The translations under genes were made by a program, and so were the position numbers. From Kaistia defluvii (lineage in GTDB: Bacteria; Pseudomonadota; Alphaproteobacteria; Rhizobiales; Kaistiaceae): a DNA stretch of 64,000 nucleotides. Of this stretch, positions 18,833 to 28,431 are shown piece by piece; the stretch's first letter is position 1, and every line of letters starts with the position of its first letter. The stretch lies in contig NZ_JAPKNI010000007.1 of assembly GCF_026343955.1 (NCBI RefSeq), positions 1 through 64,000 of the forward strand, written 5' to 3'. The notes below the pieces were generated by a model. The model made no database searches, was not told the DNA's origin, and saw only the letters and a program-made list of their open reading frames with translations.

Positions 18833-19765
18833 ATGAAAATCCGAAATGCGGCGTGGTCCGTCTTCGGGATCGGCGCGGTCGCCGTCTCTGTGTACATTCT
18901 CTACCGTGAGTTTCGGCGCATCTCCTTCGCCGAAGTGGCGGACAGTCTCGCTGCGATAACCGCCGGAAACTGGGCGCTCGCCATATGCGCCACGCTCGTC
19001 GCCTATGGGGCGCTGGCCTGGTATGACCGGATCGCCATCCTGCACCTCGGCAAGAAGGTGTCGTGGCTCTTCATATCGCTCTGCTCGTTCACCACATACG
19101 CGCTTTCCCACAATATCGGCGCCTCGGTGATCTCAGGGGCGGTGGTGCGTTACCGGGCCTATTCGACACGCGGGCTGACGGGGCAGGAAATCGGGCTGCT
19201 CATCGTCTTCTGCTCTTTCACCTTCGCACTCGGCACCGTGCTGATGGGGGGGCTGGCCCTCACGGTCGAGCCACATATCGTGCGCCGGCTGATCGACGTG
19301 CCGGACTGGGTATCCTTCAGCGTCGGTCTCGTCCTGCTGGCTCTGGTGGGGCTCTATGTGCTGGGTTCCTGGCGACATTTTCCGCCGTGGCAGTTCAAGC
19401 GATTCACGCTGCAATATCCGCGTCTGCCGATCGTCGCGCGTCAGATGCTGGCCGGCCCTCTCGAATTGGCCGCCGCCGGTGCCATCATCTATTTCGCGCT
19501 CCCGGCCGCCGGAAACCCGGGCTATCTCGTCATTCTCGGGATTTTCCTTGCTTCGTTCACGCTGGCTTTGCTGTCGCATGCGCCGGGCGGCCTCGGCGTG
19601 CTGGAAGTCACCTTTCTCGCGGCGCTTCCCGAGCTCAATCCGAATGACGTGCTGGCGGCTCTGATCGTCTTCCGGCTGCTTTACCTGCTCATCCCGTTCG
19701 CCTTCGCGCTCGTCGTCGTCCTGCTGTTCGAGAAGACACAGCTCGGCCGCAAGGATCTTGATTGA
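18833..19765 (+). CDS. Integral membrane protein, lysylphosphatidylglycerol synthase TM-domain family
   Basis: About 310 residues with eight or so hydrophobic segments. It resembles the membrane half (UPF0104/AglD2) of MprF/LPG synthase: ALSHNIGASVISGAVVRYRAY and SHAPGGLGVLEVTFLAALPE are characteristic. The aminoacyl-transferase domain is absent, so a lipid-flippase-like role is the usual guess. ATG at 18833 is chosen because GAAGGAGAT lies about 9 bases upstream. It is followed by a strong terminator. Confidence 0.8.
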   Translation: MKIRNAAWSVFGIGAVAVSVYILYREFRRISFAEVADSLAAITAGNWALAICATLVAYGALAWYDRIAILHLGKKVSWLFISLCSFTTYALSHNIGASVISGAVVRYRAYSTRGLTGQEIGLLIVFCSFTFALGTVLMGGLALTVEPHIVRRLIDVPDWVSFSVGLVLLALVGLYVLGSWRHFPPWQFKRFTLQYPRLPIVARQMLAGPLELAAAGAIIYFALPAAGNPGYLVILGIFLASFTLALLSHAPGGLGVLEVTFLAALPELNPNDVLAALIVFRLLYLLIPFAFALVVVLLFEKTQLGRKDLD

Positions 19766-19824
19766 AGCGGCTAAAGCCATTCTGAAACAATGGCTTGATC
19801 CGATATCCTGATATATCTGATCAA

Positions 19825-19858
19825 CAAAAAAGCCGCGGCGAGTGCCGCGGCTTTTTTG
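19825..19858. terminator. Bidirectional rho-independent terminator
   Basis: A 9-bp perfect stem AGCCGCGGC/GCCGCGGCT with a 4-base loop is flanked by six A on the left and six T on the right, so it works in both directions. It separates the converging membrane-protein gene and GH2 gene. Confidence 0.93.
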
Positions 19859-19885
19859 TTGTTCGCCCCGTGAAGGGCAGGGGGC

Positions 19886-21709
19886 CTAAGCCTGCCGCCC
19901 TGCCCCCTTGCGGGCAAGCCAGCGGGCATTGTAGCCAGACGGGTCGGCCGGCAGGCGCTCGACCGGTACGCCCAGATTGGCCGCGCGGAGGCTCGCGATG
20001 TCGGCCTTGGGCTTGCGATCCATCGTCAGGACGCCATTCTGTTCCTGATAGGTATCGGTCAGCTGCGTGTAGCAATAGCCCGCCAGAAGGCTCGATTCCG
20101 TCGTGGGACGCAGCACATCGGCATAACGCTCGAGGAAATCACCCGCATCCTTGGCCTGGCTGTAGCCCCAGCCTTTTTCCTGGCCCATGAAGAAGGCGAT
20201 GCCGCCGAACTCCGTCAGCATGACCGGCTGGCCGGCCCAGGCGTGGCCGTCGAGGGCGAGGGCGCGTCCCGCCGAGCGGAAGGTCGTCAGCGTGTCGCGG
20301 AACGCGGCCTCGGAGCGGTAGCGGCCATCGAGGACATCGCCATCATGGTGATAGTCGTGCACGGCGAAGATGTCCGTCGCCATCTGCTCCCAGCCATCAT
20401 TGCCACTCACGGGGCGTGACGGATCGAGCGACTTCGTCAGGTGGTAGAGCGCCTGCTGGTAGCTGCGCTGGCGCGCATCATGCGGCAATTCCGGAATGCC
20501 CCAGGACTCGTTGAAGGGCACCCAGGTGACGATGCAGGGATGCGAGTAATCGCGCTCGATCGCTTCCTGCCATTCGGCCGTGACGCGAGTGACCGCCTCG
20601 GTGGAGAAGGAGTAGGCGCTGGGCATCTCTTCCCAGACCAGCAGGCCGAGCACGTCGGCCCAGTAGAGGAAGCGCGGGTTCTCGATCTTCTGGTGCTTGC
20701 GGACGCCGTTGAAGCCAAGCTGCTTGGTGAGCTCGACATCGCGGCGCAGCTCGTCGTCGCTGGCGGTCATGATGCCCTCGCGCCAATAGCCCTGGTCGAG
20801 CACGAGACGGAGGAAATAAGACCGGCCATTCATGACGAAGCGGCCGTTGGCCGTCGAGACGCCGCGCATGGCGGTGTAGCTCTTGACGGTGTCCACGACG
20901 TTCCCGTTCGCGTCCACGAGCGTCACTTCGGCGTCGATCAGCTGCGGATGTTCCGGCGACCAGACATATTGCGCGCGACCGTCGTCGATGCCGGGATCGG
21001 GGAGGGCGATCACCCTGCCCGTATCCTTGCCGGTGACGGCATAGTCGTCCTCGACCAGCACCCGCCCCTCGAGCGACAGCTTGACCCGAAGGCGGCACCC
21101 CTTCGGCTGTGCGACGCGCGCATTCAGCCGGATCTCGAAGCGGGCGAAATCGGCCGTCCAGTGCAGGCGATCGACATGGCTCCTGCCGACCGGCTCGATC
21201 CAGACGCTTTGCCAGATGCCCGTTGTGCGCGGATACCAGATGCCATGCGGCTCGGGCAGCCAGTCCTGCTTGCCGCGCGGCTTGTGCATATCAGCCGGAT
21301 CGTCCTCGGCGCGGACGACGATCTCGAACGAGCGGCCCTGGATCAGCGCGCCGAGCGCGACGCGCACCGGCGTGTGGCCGCCGACATGCGAGGCGGCGTG
21401 CTGGCCGTCGATCCAGACGTCGCTCGCATAGTCGATCGCGCCGAAATGCAGGATGAGGTCCTCGGCTTCGCCCAGATCCTCGGTCAGTTCGACCGTGCGG
21501 CGATACCAGACGACAGGGTGAAAGCCTTCGTCGTGAAGGCCGCTGCGCGGCGATTCCGGCACATAGGGAACATTGATGCTGAGCGCAAAGTCCGGCTGAT
21601 CCGGGCGCTGCCATTGTGCCGCGTCGTCATAAGCGAACTGCCAGGCGCCATCGAGCGACTGCCATCGGGCGCGCTCCATCTGCGGGCGCGGATGGGTACT
21701 GTAGACCAA
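19886..21709 (-). CDS. Glycoside hydrolase family 2 protein (beta-galactosidase/beta-glucuronidase-like)
   Basis: About 607 residues. An N-terminal jelly-roll sugar-binding domain (SLDGAWQFAYD, VWYRRTVEL, DYASDVWIDGQ, GGHTPVRVAL), an immunoglobulin-like domain and a TIM barrel follow in GH2 order. The acid/base Glu is in FNESWG (about residue 401) and the nucleophile Glu in LTEFGG (about 500). No signal peptide, so it acts on imported oligosaccharides in the cytoplasm. Start: TTG at 21707-21709 with GGAGGA six bases upstream; the ATG 18 codons downstream and a GTG 24 bases upstream are weaker. No transporter lies next to it, so the substrate is unknown. Confidence 0.9.
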   Translation of the reverse strand: MVYSTHPRPQMERARWQSLDGAWQFAYDDAAQWQRPDQPDFALSINVPYVPESPRSGLHDEGFHPVVWYRRTVELTEDLGEAEDLILHFGAIDYASDVWIDGQHAASHVGGHTPVRVALGALIQGRSFEIVVRAEDDPADMHKPRGKQDWLPEPHGIWYPRTTGIWQSVWIEPVGRSHVDRLHWTADFARFEIRLNARVAQPKGCRLRVKLSLEGRVLVEDDYAVTGKDTGRVIALPDPGIDDGRAQYVWSPEHPQLIDAEVTLVDANGNVVDTVKSYTAMRGVSTANGRFVMNGRSYFLRLVLDQGYWREGIMTASDDELRRDVELTKQLGFNGVRKHQKIENPRFLYWADVLGLLVWEEMPSAYSFSTEAVTRVTAEWQEAIERDYSHPCIVTWVPFNESWGIPELPHDARQRSYQQALYHLTKSLDPSRPVSGNDGWEQMATDIFAVHDYHHDGDVLDGRYRSEAAFRDTLTTFRSAGRALALDGHAWAGQPVMLTEFGGIAFFMGQEKGWGYSQAKDAGDFLERYADVLRPTTESSLLAGYCYTQLTDTYQEQNGVLTMDRKPKADIASLRAANLGVPVERLPADPSGYNARWLARKGAGRQA

Positions 21710-22023
21710 GGAACTTCCTCCGATTCCAACCACGATAGGACGCAGTCGGGCTCCGGCGGCGCGTCAGAAGCACCTCCGGATGGCCCAAGGGCAGGACTGC
21801 CCTCCTCCATTCTGCGATGATCGCCATGACCAATGGTATTATGATAAGATTGCACTCGAAAGCTGTCAAATCACGGCCGCCGTGGCAAAAATACCGATCA
21901 GAATGGCCGAATGCCGCCAAATCAGCGCTCCGCAGTCGTGGCTTTGCCCGAAAGCCGCCCCATTGAGGCCGGGAATCACGCGCTTAATGGAACCATCGCA
22001 TTCACCTCAGCAGAGGGATGGTC
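21710..22023. other. Divergent promoter region between GH2 gene and hypothetical gene
   Basis: About 314 bases without a supported gene. It includes a relatively AT-rich stretch (about 21836-21905), suited to promoters for the two divergent genes. No operator palindrome or RNA structure stood out. Confidence 0.4.
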
Positions 22024-22776
22024 ATGGACGATTTCAATGATGAGTTCTCGCTAAGGAAGCTGAAGCAGATTCCGCGCCTTGCGCTGCTGGGATCGGCATC
22101 GCTTGCCGCCATCCTGTGCGCAGGCTTCGTCGCCAACGCGATGCTGACCCGGTCGCAGCTTCCCAACCAGCCGCCGCCGGCCACGGCGCAGATGTATGTC
22201 CTGCCACAGCAAGACGCGGCCGATACGGCAGCCTCGACAATCCTGCCGGCCGATCCGCTGCCGGAGGCAGAGGTGTCGACGGGCAGTGTCGCGCCCAAGC
22301 CCGAGAAAGTCGCGGCGATCCCGCCGAAGCCGCTGGCGAAGCCCACAGAGGCCAAGGCCATGGCCGTTAAGCCGGCTTGCGAGGCGGACGAATGCGTCTC
22401 CTGGGAAACCACGGTCAACAAGGCACTGGCCGCCAGTTCGTCCGGATCATCGCCGGCGCGGATGGGAAATGTCGCAGCGCGCGACACGGCACAACCCGTT
22501 GGGATTGTCCGGTCCAACAGTATGGGCCAGCCGAGCTATCTGGCCCAGCCGGATGATCGGTCGGATCTGATGCCGCCGGCGGATATCCCGATGGACCGGC
22601 CGTTGCTGATGCAGCACGAGCCGAGCACGGTTGGTGGCATGGCCAAGTCGGCAGCCTCGACCGTCGTCACGACGAGCGGCAAGCTCGTGGATGATCTGAT
22701 GCGCTGGAGCGACAAGACGGTCTCCAAGCTGGTGACGCCGCCACGCTGGGCGTCTGCCGACGACGCAAACCCTTGA
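22024..22776 (+). CDS. Hypothetical single-span membrane protein, Pro/Ala-rich
   Basis: About 250 residues of unrecognised family. A short basic N-terminus (RKLKQIPR) precedes one hydrophobic helix (LALLGSASLAAILCAGFVANAML), so the rest is probably periplasmic. It is low-complexity (PKPEKVAAIPPKPLAKPTEAKA) with a small CEADEC motif around residue 120, possibly a disulfide. ATG at 22024 is preferred to ATG at 22018 because AGAGGG sits six bases before it. Base use is like its neighbours. Confidence 0.7.
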   Translation: MDDFNDEFSLRKLKQIPRLALLGSASLAAILCAGFVANAMLTRSQLPNQPPPATAQMYVLPQQDAADTAASTILPADPLPEAEVSTGSVAPKPEKVAAIPPKPLAKPTEAKAMAVKPACEADECVSWETTVNKALAASSSGSSPARMGNVAARDTAQPVGIVRSNSMGQPSYLAQPDDRSDLMPPADIPMDRPLLMQHEPSTVGGMAKSAASTVVTTSGKLVDDLMRWSDKTVSKLVTPPRWASADDANP

Positions 22777-23613
22777 GGCCCCATGGGCTGGGCAGGCGAC
22801 AACGCTGTTCAGTCCAAGCTGTGCTGTCTAGTCCAAGCCGTCAAAAGCGCGCCGGTCCGCCATTCCCGCCTATATCAAATAGTTCCATAATATATCTTAT
22901 GCGAATAGAGGATGTGGCGAACGAGCCGGGACGTTGCAGGATGCCGAAATCCCCTCAACCGTCGTAGAGCGCTTTTGGGAGCTCCGGGCCAGGTATCAGA
23001 TCTGGAGCGATGTGCGTTCACCGACGCAGTCGGGTAAAGCTCGACGCGCGCTGTCTGCTGCGCCAGCTTTGAGCAAGGCCTCGACATTGGCATCGATGCC
23101 CTCTGTCGCGCTCAGCTCGATGTCGTAGTCCTTGCCGACATGGATCGTCTCGCAGCGCTGCCGATCGGCCGGTCACCCCGCGTGGCCTCACGCTCGACCA
23201 GCAGTTCCAGCGGACAATCGATGCCGACGAAAAAGACGTCGTGGCCGGCGAGCAAGGCCGCCAGCATCTCCAGCCAACCGTCCGTATCGAGGATGTGCTC
23301 GTGGATCAGCTCATTGCCCGCATTGGCATGGGCCTTCAGCGAGCGATGAAGAGCCCCGGCAATCGGCCCAGCGGAACTCGCCTGTCCGGTCACTGCGGGT
23401 TAGAGCGGGAATAGCGTTCCAGATCAGTGCCTTGGTCCATCCTTTGGGGCAGGGCCGTCTATGCCCTGCCCGGCATCGGCGCCCTGCTCCGCTGCGATCC
23501 GGACGCGTCGTCTTGGCTCTGTCACGCCGGCTTCATCGGCGCGCGCTAGTGGCAGTCGCTCATACGGTCCGTTCAGACCGCAAGCGTTCCCGCCAGATTC
23601 AACGGTTGCCGCC
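22777..23613. other. Gene-poor stretch around the kinase remnant
   Basis: Apart from the CPT-like remnant at 22990-23393, I see no coding region, RNA gene or clear terminator. The part 22865-22910 is locally AT-rich (ATAATATATCTTATG) and differs from its surroundings. The stretch 23394-23613 reads like decayed coding sequence without recognisable homology. Confidence 0.4.
22990..23393 (-). pseudogene. Remnant of a chloramphenicol phosphotransferase-like gene
   Basis: The minus strand carries AGPIAGALHRSLKAHANAGNE, EHILDTDGWLEMLAALLAG and HDVFFVGIDCPLELLVEREA, matching the middle of CPT-family kinases, up to RGDRP. Just after that (about 23150-23165) the frame breaks, and a second frame continues with QRCETIHVGKDYDIEL and IDANVEALLKAGAADSARRAL, the normal C-terminal part. 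The P-loop N-terminus expected upstream is missing. Together the frameshift and loss of the ATP-binding segment mean a dead gene. Confidence 0.7.
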
Positions 23614-24330
23614 ATGTCCTTGACTTCATCCTTATCCCCGCTTGCCCGCTATGCCGCTGGCGATGTCAACCCGCTGCCGCCCCGGCATCGCGGTCGGCGC
23701 TATGACCGAGCCGGCACGTTTCTGCCGGAGCCTGGCAATACCGTCGTCTGCCATCTGGTAGAGGATTCGCCGTCCCAGGCCGCCGTGCTGGAGGTTCGGC
23801 GACGGATGCGGGCGATGCCGGACGCCAACCGCCTCGCCTTTACGCCGGCATCCAGCCTGCACATGACGCTGTTCCAGGGCATCATCGAATATCGCCGCAG
23901 CCTGCCCTACTGGCCCGCCGATGTTCCGCTCGATACCGAGATCGGTGCGATGACCAACCTCTATATGAAGCGGCTGGAAGGATTTTCCGGCGCCGGGCCG
24001 TTCCGCATCCGGGTTGTCGACGTCGTGCCGACGGGACTGACCGTGGCCGGCGCGACCGAGGACGACTCGCGCCGCATGCGGGCATGGCGCGAGGCCTTGG
24101 CCGAGGTGTTTGGCTATCGCCATCCCGACCATGACGACTACGTGTTCCATGTCACGCTGGCCTATATGATCGACTGGCTCGATAGGGATCGCCTGCCGGA
24201 GTGGCAGGCGCTGTTTGACGATTGCCGCGCCCTGCTCGACCAGGAAGCGGCTGTTCTCGAGCTTCAGCCACCTGCCCTCTGCAACTTCGAAGACATGAAC
24301 CATTTCGAGCCGCTGCGGGTGCTTGGCTGA
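23614..24330 (+). CDS. DUF1868-type 2H phosphoesterase-like protein
   Basis: About 238 residues. Two HxT motifs, HMTLFQG near residue 91 and HVTLAYMI near 181, are the hallmark of the 2H phosphoesterase superfamily, whose members hydrolyse cyclic phosphodiesters such as RNA 2',3'-cyclic phosphates. The N-terminus (PPRHRGRRYDRAGTFLPEPGNTVVCHL) fits the DUF1868 subgroup. Natural substrate unknown. ATG at 23614 is taken as start; no strong ribosome-binding site is visible, and the open frame upstream shows no family signal. Confidence 0.8.
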   Translation: MSLTSSLSPLARYAAGDVNPLPPRHRGRRYDRAGTFLPEPGNTVVCHLVEDSPSQAAVLEVRRRMRAMPDANRLAFTPASSLHMTLFQGIIEYRRSLPYWPADVPLDTEIGAMTNLYMKRLEGFSGAGPFRIRVVDVVPTGLTVAGATEDDSRRMRAWREALAEVFGYRHPDHDDYVFHVTLAYMIDWLDRDRLPEWQALFDDCRALLDQEAAVLELQPPALCNFEDMNHFEPLRVLG

Positions 24331-24401
24331 GCCCCTGCCGGATCCCTGCCCCGCCACTGCTGCATTTTTCCATGCGGGCTGGCGGCGGGGCAAGGGAGCG
24401 G

Positions 24402-25463
24402 TCAGCCGACCGTTTCCAGCGCCGGATAGTCGGTGTAGCCCTCGGGGCCGGGCGTGTAGAAGGTCGAAGGATCCGGTTCGTTCAGCGGTGCATCGATGGC
24501 GAAGCGCTTCGCGAGGTCCGGCGAGGCGATATATTTGCGGCCGAAGGCGACGGCGTCGGCCCCGCCATTGTCGATCAGGCGTTCGGCATCCGCCTTGCTC
24601 ATCCGCTCATTAGCGATGACCACGCCGCCGAAGGCGCGCTTGATCTCGGCGAGCAGGCTGTCCGGTTCCTCGCGCTCGATGACGAAGAGGAACGCGATGC
24701 CGCGCTTCTTCAATTCGCCCGCGAGATAAGTGAACAGCGCGCGCGGATTGCTGTCGCCCATGGCGTGATCGTCGCCGCGTGGCCGGATATGCGCCGCCAC
24801 CCGGTCCGGGCCCCAGACCGAGATTGCGGCATCCACGATTTCCAGCATCAGCCGGGCGCGGTTCTCGATCGAGCCGCCATACTGGTCGGTGCGGTGGTTG
24901 CTGCTGTCCTGCAGGAACTGGTCGAGCAGGTATCCATTGGCGCCATGTACGTCGACGCCGTCGAAACCGGCGCGCTTGGCGTTTTCGGCCCCGCGCCGGA
25001 AGTCCTCGATGATGCCGGGGATCTCGTGGGTCTCCAGCGCGCGCGGCACGACATAGGGCCGGACCGGACGCAGCAGGCTGACATGGCCGGGAATGCGGAT
25101 GGCCGAGGGCGCCACGGGCAATTCGCCACCGAGCAGTTCGGGATCCGAGATACGGCCGACATGCCAGAGCTGCGAGACCATGCGCCCACCGGCCTCATGC
25201 ACGGCCTTCGTGACGAGCTTCCAGCCCTCGACCTGGGCGTCGGACCAGATGCCCGGCGTGCCGAGATAGCCCACACCCTGCGCGCTGACGCTGGTCGCCT
25301 CGCTGATGATCAGGCCTGCATTGGCGCGCTGGGCGTAGTATTCGGCCATCAGAGCGTTGGGGACCCGCTCGGCCCCTGCCCGGCTCCGCGTCAGCGGCGC
25401 CATGACGATACGATTGGGCAGGCGGATGGCGCCCGCCTGGAGCGGCTCGAAAAGCAGGGACAT
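24402..25463 (-). CDS. nemA: Old yellow enzyme family alkene reductase (NADH:flavin oxidoreductase)
   Basis: 353 residues, FMN-dependent TIM barrel. Landmarks are RIVMAPLTRSRA, ISEATSVSAQGVGYLGTPGIWS, QLWHVGRIS, the ligand-binding His/Asn pair in VHGANGYLLDQFLQD, the catalytic Tyr in RTDQYGGSIENRARL and the FMN-phosphate part VAFGRKYIASPDL. It reduces activated C=C bonds, and homologues reduce nitro compounds and N-ethylmaleimide. The symbol is by family. A short inverted repeat lies 30 bases before the start. Confidence 0.93.
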   Translation of the reverse strand: MSLLFEPLQAGAIRLPNRIVMAPLTRSRAGAERVPNALMAEYYAQRANAGLIISEATSVSAQGVGYLGTPGIWSDAQVEGWKLVTKAVHEAGGRMVSQLWHVGRISDPELLGGELPVAPSAIRIPGHVSLLRPVRPYVVPRALETHEIPGIIEDFRRGAENAKRAGFDGVDVHGANGYLLDQFLQDSSNHRTDQYGGSIENRARLMLEIVDAAISVWGPDRVAAHIRPRGDDHAMGDSNPRALFTYLAGELKKRGIAFLFVIEREEPDSLLAEIKRAFGGVVIANERMSKADAERLIDNGGADAVAFGRKYIASPDLAKRFAIDAPLNEPDPSTFYTPGPEGYTDYPALETVG

Positions 25464-25492
25464 GCGTCGCGGATTCCTCGAATTGGGAACTT

Positions 25493-25507
25493 GTCAGTTT
25501 TCCTGAC
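25493..25507 (-). promoter_or_regulatory. Short inverted repeat before the old yellow enzyme gene
   Basis: GTCAG-TTTTC-CTGAC, arms perfect over five bases with a five-base spacer, about 30 bases before the start codon, where a repressor of the redox/electrophile-sensing type could act. Short enough to occur by chance. Confidence 0.3.
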
Positions 25508-25578
25508 CACTATAGGGAGAACCGCGTCGGCTGCAATCGTCGATCTGCGGCGTCAAACCCACGAAATCCCTGCGTCGC

Positions 25579-26016
25579 TCACCCTGGCGGCGACATCTTG
25601 AAGGCATGCCGGGGCGCGCGGATTTCGCCACGCACGCTGCCGATGCCGAGTTCGAAGCTGTCGGCGATGCGGTTGGCGCGGTCGATGAAGATCGCCGCGC
25701 TCCCGGGCGGCATGATCTCGCTGGCCGTGGTGCGGAAGAGCTGCAGCCAGCGGTCGAAATGCGCCGCTTCGATCGGCAGGCGCAGATGCTTCTGCATCGG
25801 GCGGCCCTGATAGCGGCCGGTGCGCAGCACGACGTTGGACCAGAAGGCGCAGAGCTTCTCGAGATGCTCGGGCCAGTCGTCGACCTGCGCCTCGAATACC
25901 GGGCCGATCAGCGGGTCTTGCCGGACACGGTCGTAAAAGGTGTGAACCAGATTCTGGATCGAGGCTTCATTGACGCCGGCGGGAGGCTCGATCAAGGGGC
26001 TTGTCTGAAGGGGCAT
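25579..26016 (-). CDS. Group III truncated hemoglobin
   Basis: 145 residues, compact globin. LVHTFYDRVRQDPLIGPVFEAQVDDWPEHLEKLCAFWSNVVL covers helices B to E, and KHLRLPIEAAHFDRWLQLF includes the proximal His; the closing region SAAIFIDRANRIADSFELGI is helix G/H. Group III trHbs bind oxygen or NO; functions are poorly known and include NO handling and redox roles. It is divergent from rimO and downstream of the old yellow enzyme gene on the same strand, not overlapping. Confidence 0.9.
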   Translation of the reverse strand: MPLQTSPLIEPPAGVNEASIQNLVHTFYDRVRQDPLIGPVFEAQVDDWPEHLEKLCAFWSNVVLRTGRYQGRPMQKHLRLPIEAAHFDRWLQLFRTTASEIMPPGSAAIFIDRANRIADSFELGIGSVRGEIRAPRHAFKMSPPG

Positions 26017-26254
26017 GTTGTCTCGCTCGGCAATGGTTTCCCCTCACCTAGGCCTGCGGGGCACTCGTCACAAGGGCGAGATGATGGGTGCCGCAAGGTT
26101 TGCATTGACAGATACCGGCCAGTTCGACAGAAAACGCGCCAGAATAGAACAATGAAAAGGTGCCGTCCCGTCGACCCGCCCGCGCCAACCGCGCCGGCGC
26201 TGCTGAAGCCCGTCGAGCCGGACCTGCTACCGCTTACGCATACCGAGAACTCTC

Positions 26255-27571
26255 ATGAACAGCGAAGCCCCGCGCATCTCTTTCGTCAGCCTTGGCTGCC
26301 CGAAGGCCCTGGTCGACTCCGAGCGCATCCTGACCCATTTGCGGGCGGAGGGTTACGAGCTTTCGCGCCATCATGACGGCGCCGACGTGGTCATCGTCAA
26401 CACGTGCGGCTTCCTCGACAGCGCCAAGGCGGAGTCGCTCGAGGCAATCGGCACGGCGATGAAGGAAAACGGCAAGGTGATCGTCACCGGCTGCATGGGC
26501 GCCGAGCCCGAGCAGATCCGCGAGGCTTTTCCCAACGTGCTGGCGATCACCGGACCGCAGCAATATGAGAGCGTGCTCGGCGCGGTGCACACGGCGGTGC
26601 CGCCGGCGCACGATCCCTTCGTCGATCTGGTGCCGCCGCAGGGCATCAAGCTGACGCCGCGCCACTACGCCTATCTGAAGATCTCGGAAGGCTGCAACAA
26701 TCGCTGCTCGTTCTGCATCATCCCGAAGCTGCGCGGCGATCTCGTCAGCCGTCCGGCCGGCGACGTGCTGCGCGAGGCGGAGCGCCTGGTGAAGGCCGGC
26801 GTCAAGGAACTGCTGGTGATCTCGCAGGATACGAGCGCCTATGGCGTCGACCTGAAATACGCGACCAGCCTGTGGCGCGACCGCGAGGTGCGGGCCAAGT
26901 TCCTCGACCTCTCCTCGGCGCTGGGCGAACTCGGCGCCTGGGTACGCATGCACTATGTCTACCCCTACCCGCATGTCGATGCCGTGGTCGAGCTGATGGC
27001 CGAGGGCAAGATCCTTCCCTACATCGACATCCCGTTCCAGCATGCGAGCCCGAGCGTGCTGAAGTCGATGCGCCGCCCCGGCAACCAGGAAAAGACGGCC
27101 GACCGCATCCACAAATGGCGCGAGATCTGCCCGGATCTCGCCGTGCGCTCGACCTTCATCGTCGGCTTCCCCGGCGAGACCGACGAGGATTTCGAGTATC
27201 TGCTCGAATGGCTCGACGATGTGAAGCTCGACCGGGTCGGCTGCTTCAAGTTCGAGCCGGTCGAGGGCGCGCCAGCTAACGAGCTGGCCAATCCGGTTCC
27301 GGAAGAGATCAAGGAGATCCGCTGGCACCGCTTCATGAAGCGCCAGCAGGAAATCAGCGCCAAACGCCTGGCCAAGAAGGTCGGCCGCCGCGTCTCCGTC
27401 ATCATCGACGAGAGCAACGGCCTCACCGCCAAGGGCCGAACGGTCTGGGACGCACCGGAGATCGACGGCGCGATCCACCTGACCGCCCGCCGTCCGATGC
27501 GGGTCGGCGAGATCTACACGGCCAAGGTCGATCGCGCCGATGCCTACGACCTGCACGGCCAGGTCGTCTGA
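26255..27571 (+). CDS. rimO: Ribosomal protein S12 methylthiotransferase
   Basis: 438 residues. Three N-terminal cysteines for the auxiliary cluster ([26 protein letters not shown]), the radical-SAM motif CNNRCSFC near residue 150 and a C-terminal TRAM domain ([13 protein letters not shown] onward) define RimO. It methylthiolates the conserved Asp of ribosomal protein S12 (beta carbon) using SAM and Fe-S clusters. The ATG at 26255 lies after a weak GAG. No neighbour appears functionally linked. Confidence 0.95.
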   Translation: MNSEAPRISFVSLGCPKALVDSERILTHLRAEGYELSRHHDGADVVIVNTCGFLDSAKAESLEAIGTAMKENGKVIVTGCMGAEPEQIREAFPNVLAITGPQQYESVLGAVHTAVPPAHDPFVDLVPPQGIKLTPRHYAYLKISEGCNNRCSFCIIPKLRGDLVSRPAGDVLREAERLVKAGVKELLVISQDTSAYGVDLKYATSLWRDREVRAKFLDLSSALGELGAWVRMHYVYPYPHVDAVVELMAEGKILPYIDIPFQHASPSVLKSMRRPGNQEKTADRIHKWREICPDLAVRSTFIVGFPGETDEDFEYLLEWLDDVKLDRVGCFKFEPVEGAPANELANPVPEEIKEIRWHRFMKRQQEISAKRLAKKVGRRVSVIIDESNGLTAKGRTVWDAPEIDGAIHLTARRPMRVGEIYTAKVDRADAYDLHGQVV

Positions 27572-27612
27572 GGAAGGTTGCTGCCAGCGCGCTCCCGGCC
27601 CGGCCTCTTGGC

Positions 27613-28431
27613 TCAGCCCGCGACCTTCTGCGCCAGCGCCTGAAGCCGCTCGGCCGGTGCACGGCCGATCAGCAGGCGCCCCTGCCCGTTCGAAGCCCAA
27701 TGCACGATGGTGAAGCCGTCGAGCTCCTCGGTCGTCGGGGCGATATCCGCCTGGTCCGGCCGGGCGATGACGCAATAGGCGATAGGCCCATGCTGCGGAT
27801 CGAGATAGGCGATCTGCACCAGCGGCCGTCCCTGGAAGTCAAACAATTGCGCGCCCCGGAAGGAGAGACCCGGGAACGCATCCGGCGCGCCCGAGAGGTC
27901 GACGCCGAGCTTGTCGGAAGCCGCGCGCAATTCGGCAGCCGCGCGCTCTGCCGTCGGCGCGAGCGCGAGCGTCTCCGGCGTCGTCAGCGACCAGTATTCG
28001 GCCACCGCCTGACGCCAGCCTTCGGTAGAATGCATCTCGCTGCCACCGCCCTCGCGACCGATCCTGCCATTGAGCGAGGCCCCCACGACCCCGCCCAGCA
28101 CGAACAGCGCCAGCGCGGCCGCGACGAGCCGCGGTTGCCAGCGGGGGAAGCGCAGGGCGCGCGCGCGGGGCCGTTCCAGCACGCGCCGGGTCTCGTCGGT
28201 GACGATCGCCGAGGCCAGCAGATCCTCGAGCCTGGCGCGCGGCGCCTCGGCCTGCAGCGCTTCGAAGGCGGGCACGATGAGCCGACCGCCGCGCTCGATC
28301 CGCTCGAGCCGCGCCTGAAGCGCCGCGTCGGTCTCGATGAGCGCGAGCAGCGCGGCCCGCTCCTCTTCGGCAAGCGTGCCGTCGAGAAAGGCGATCAGCC
28401 GCGTATCTTCCGGATGACTAGGATCCGTCAT
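27613..28431 (-). CDS. Membrane anti-sigma factor
   Basis: 272 residues. The N-terminus (RLIAFLDGTLAEEERAALLALIETDAALQARLERI) is the short helical zinc-less anti-sigma domain, followed by one membrane helix (LVAAALALFVLGGVVGASL, about residues 107-125) and a periplasmic domain ending in VHWASNGQGRLLIGRAP. It overlaps the sigma factor gene by 14 bases, the classic arrangement for an inhibitor released by an envelope signal. The signal is unknown. Confidence 0.85.
   Translation of the reverse strand: MTDPSHPEDTRLIAFLDGTLAEEERAALLALIETDAALQARLERIERGGRLIVPAFEALQAEAPRARLEDLLASAIVTDETRRVLERPRARALRFPRWQPRLVAAALALFVLGGVVGASLNGRIGREGGGSEMHSTEGWRQAVAEYWSLTTPETLALAPTAERAAAELRAASDKLGVDLSGAPDAFPGLSFRGAQLFDFQGRPLVQIAYLDPQHGPIAYCVIARPDQADIAPTTEELDGFTIVHWASNGQGRLLIGRAPAERLQALAQKVAG

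Noticed and set aside
20441-21820. 459-codon open frame on the plus strand
   Set aside because: Antisense to the GH2 gene, which has both catalytic Glu motifs.
22977-23393. Intact small kinase or resistance gene
   Set aside because: The homologous parts lie in two frames and the P-loop is missing, so it is treated as a pseudogene.
26234-27775. 513-codon open frame on the minus strand
   Set aside because: Antisense to rimO, which has the radical-SAM cysteines.
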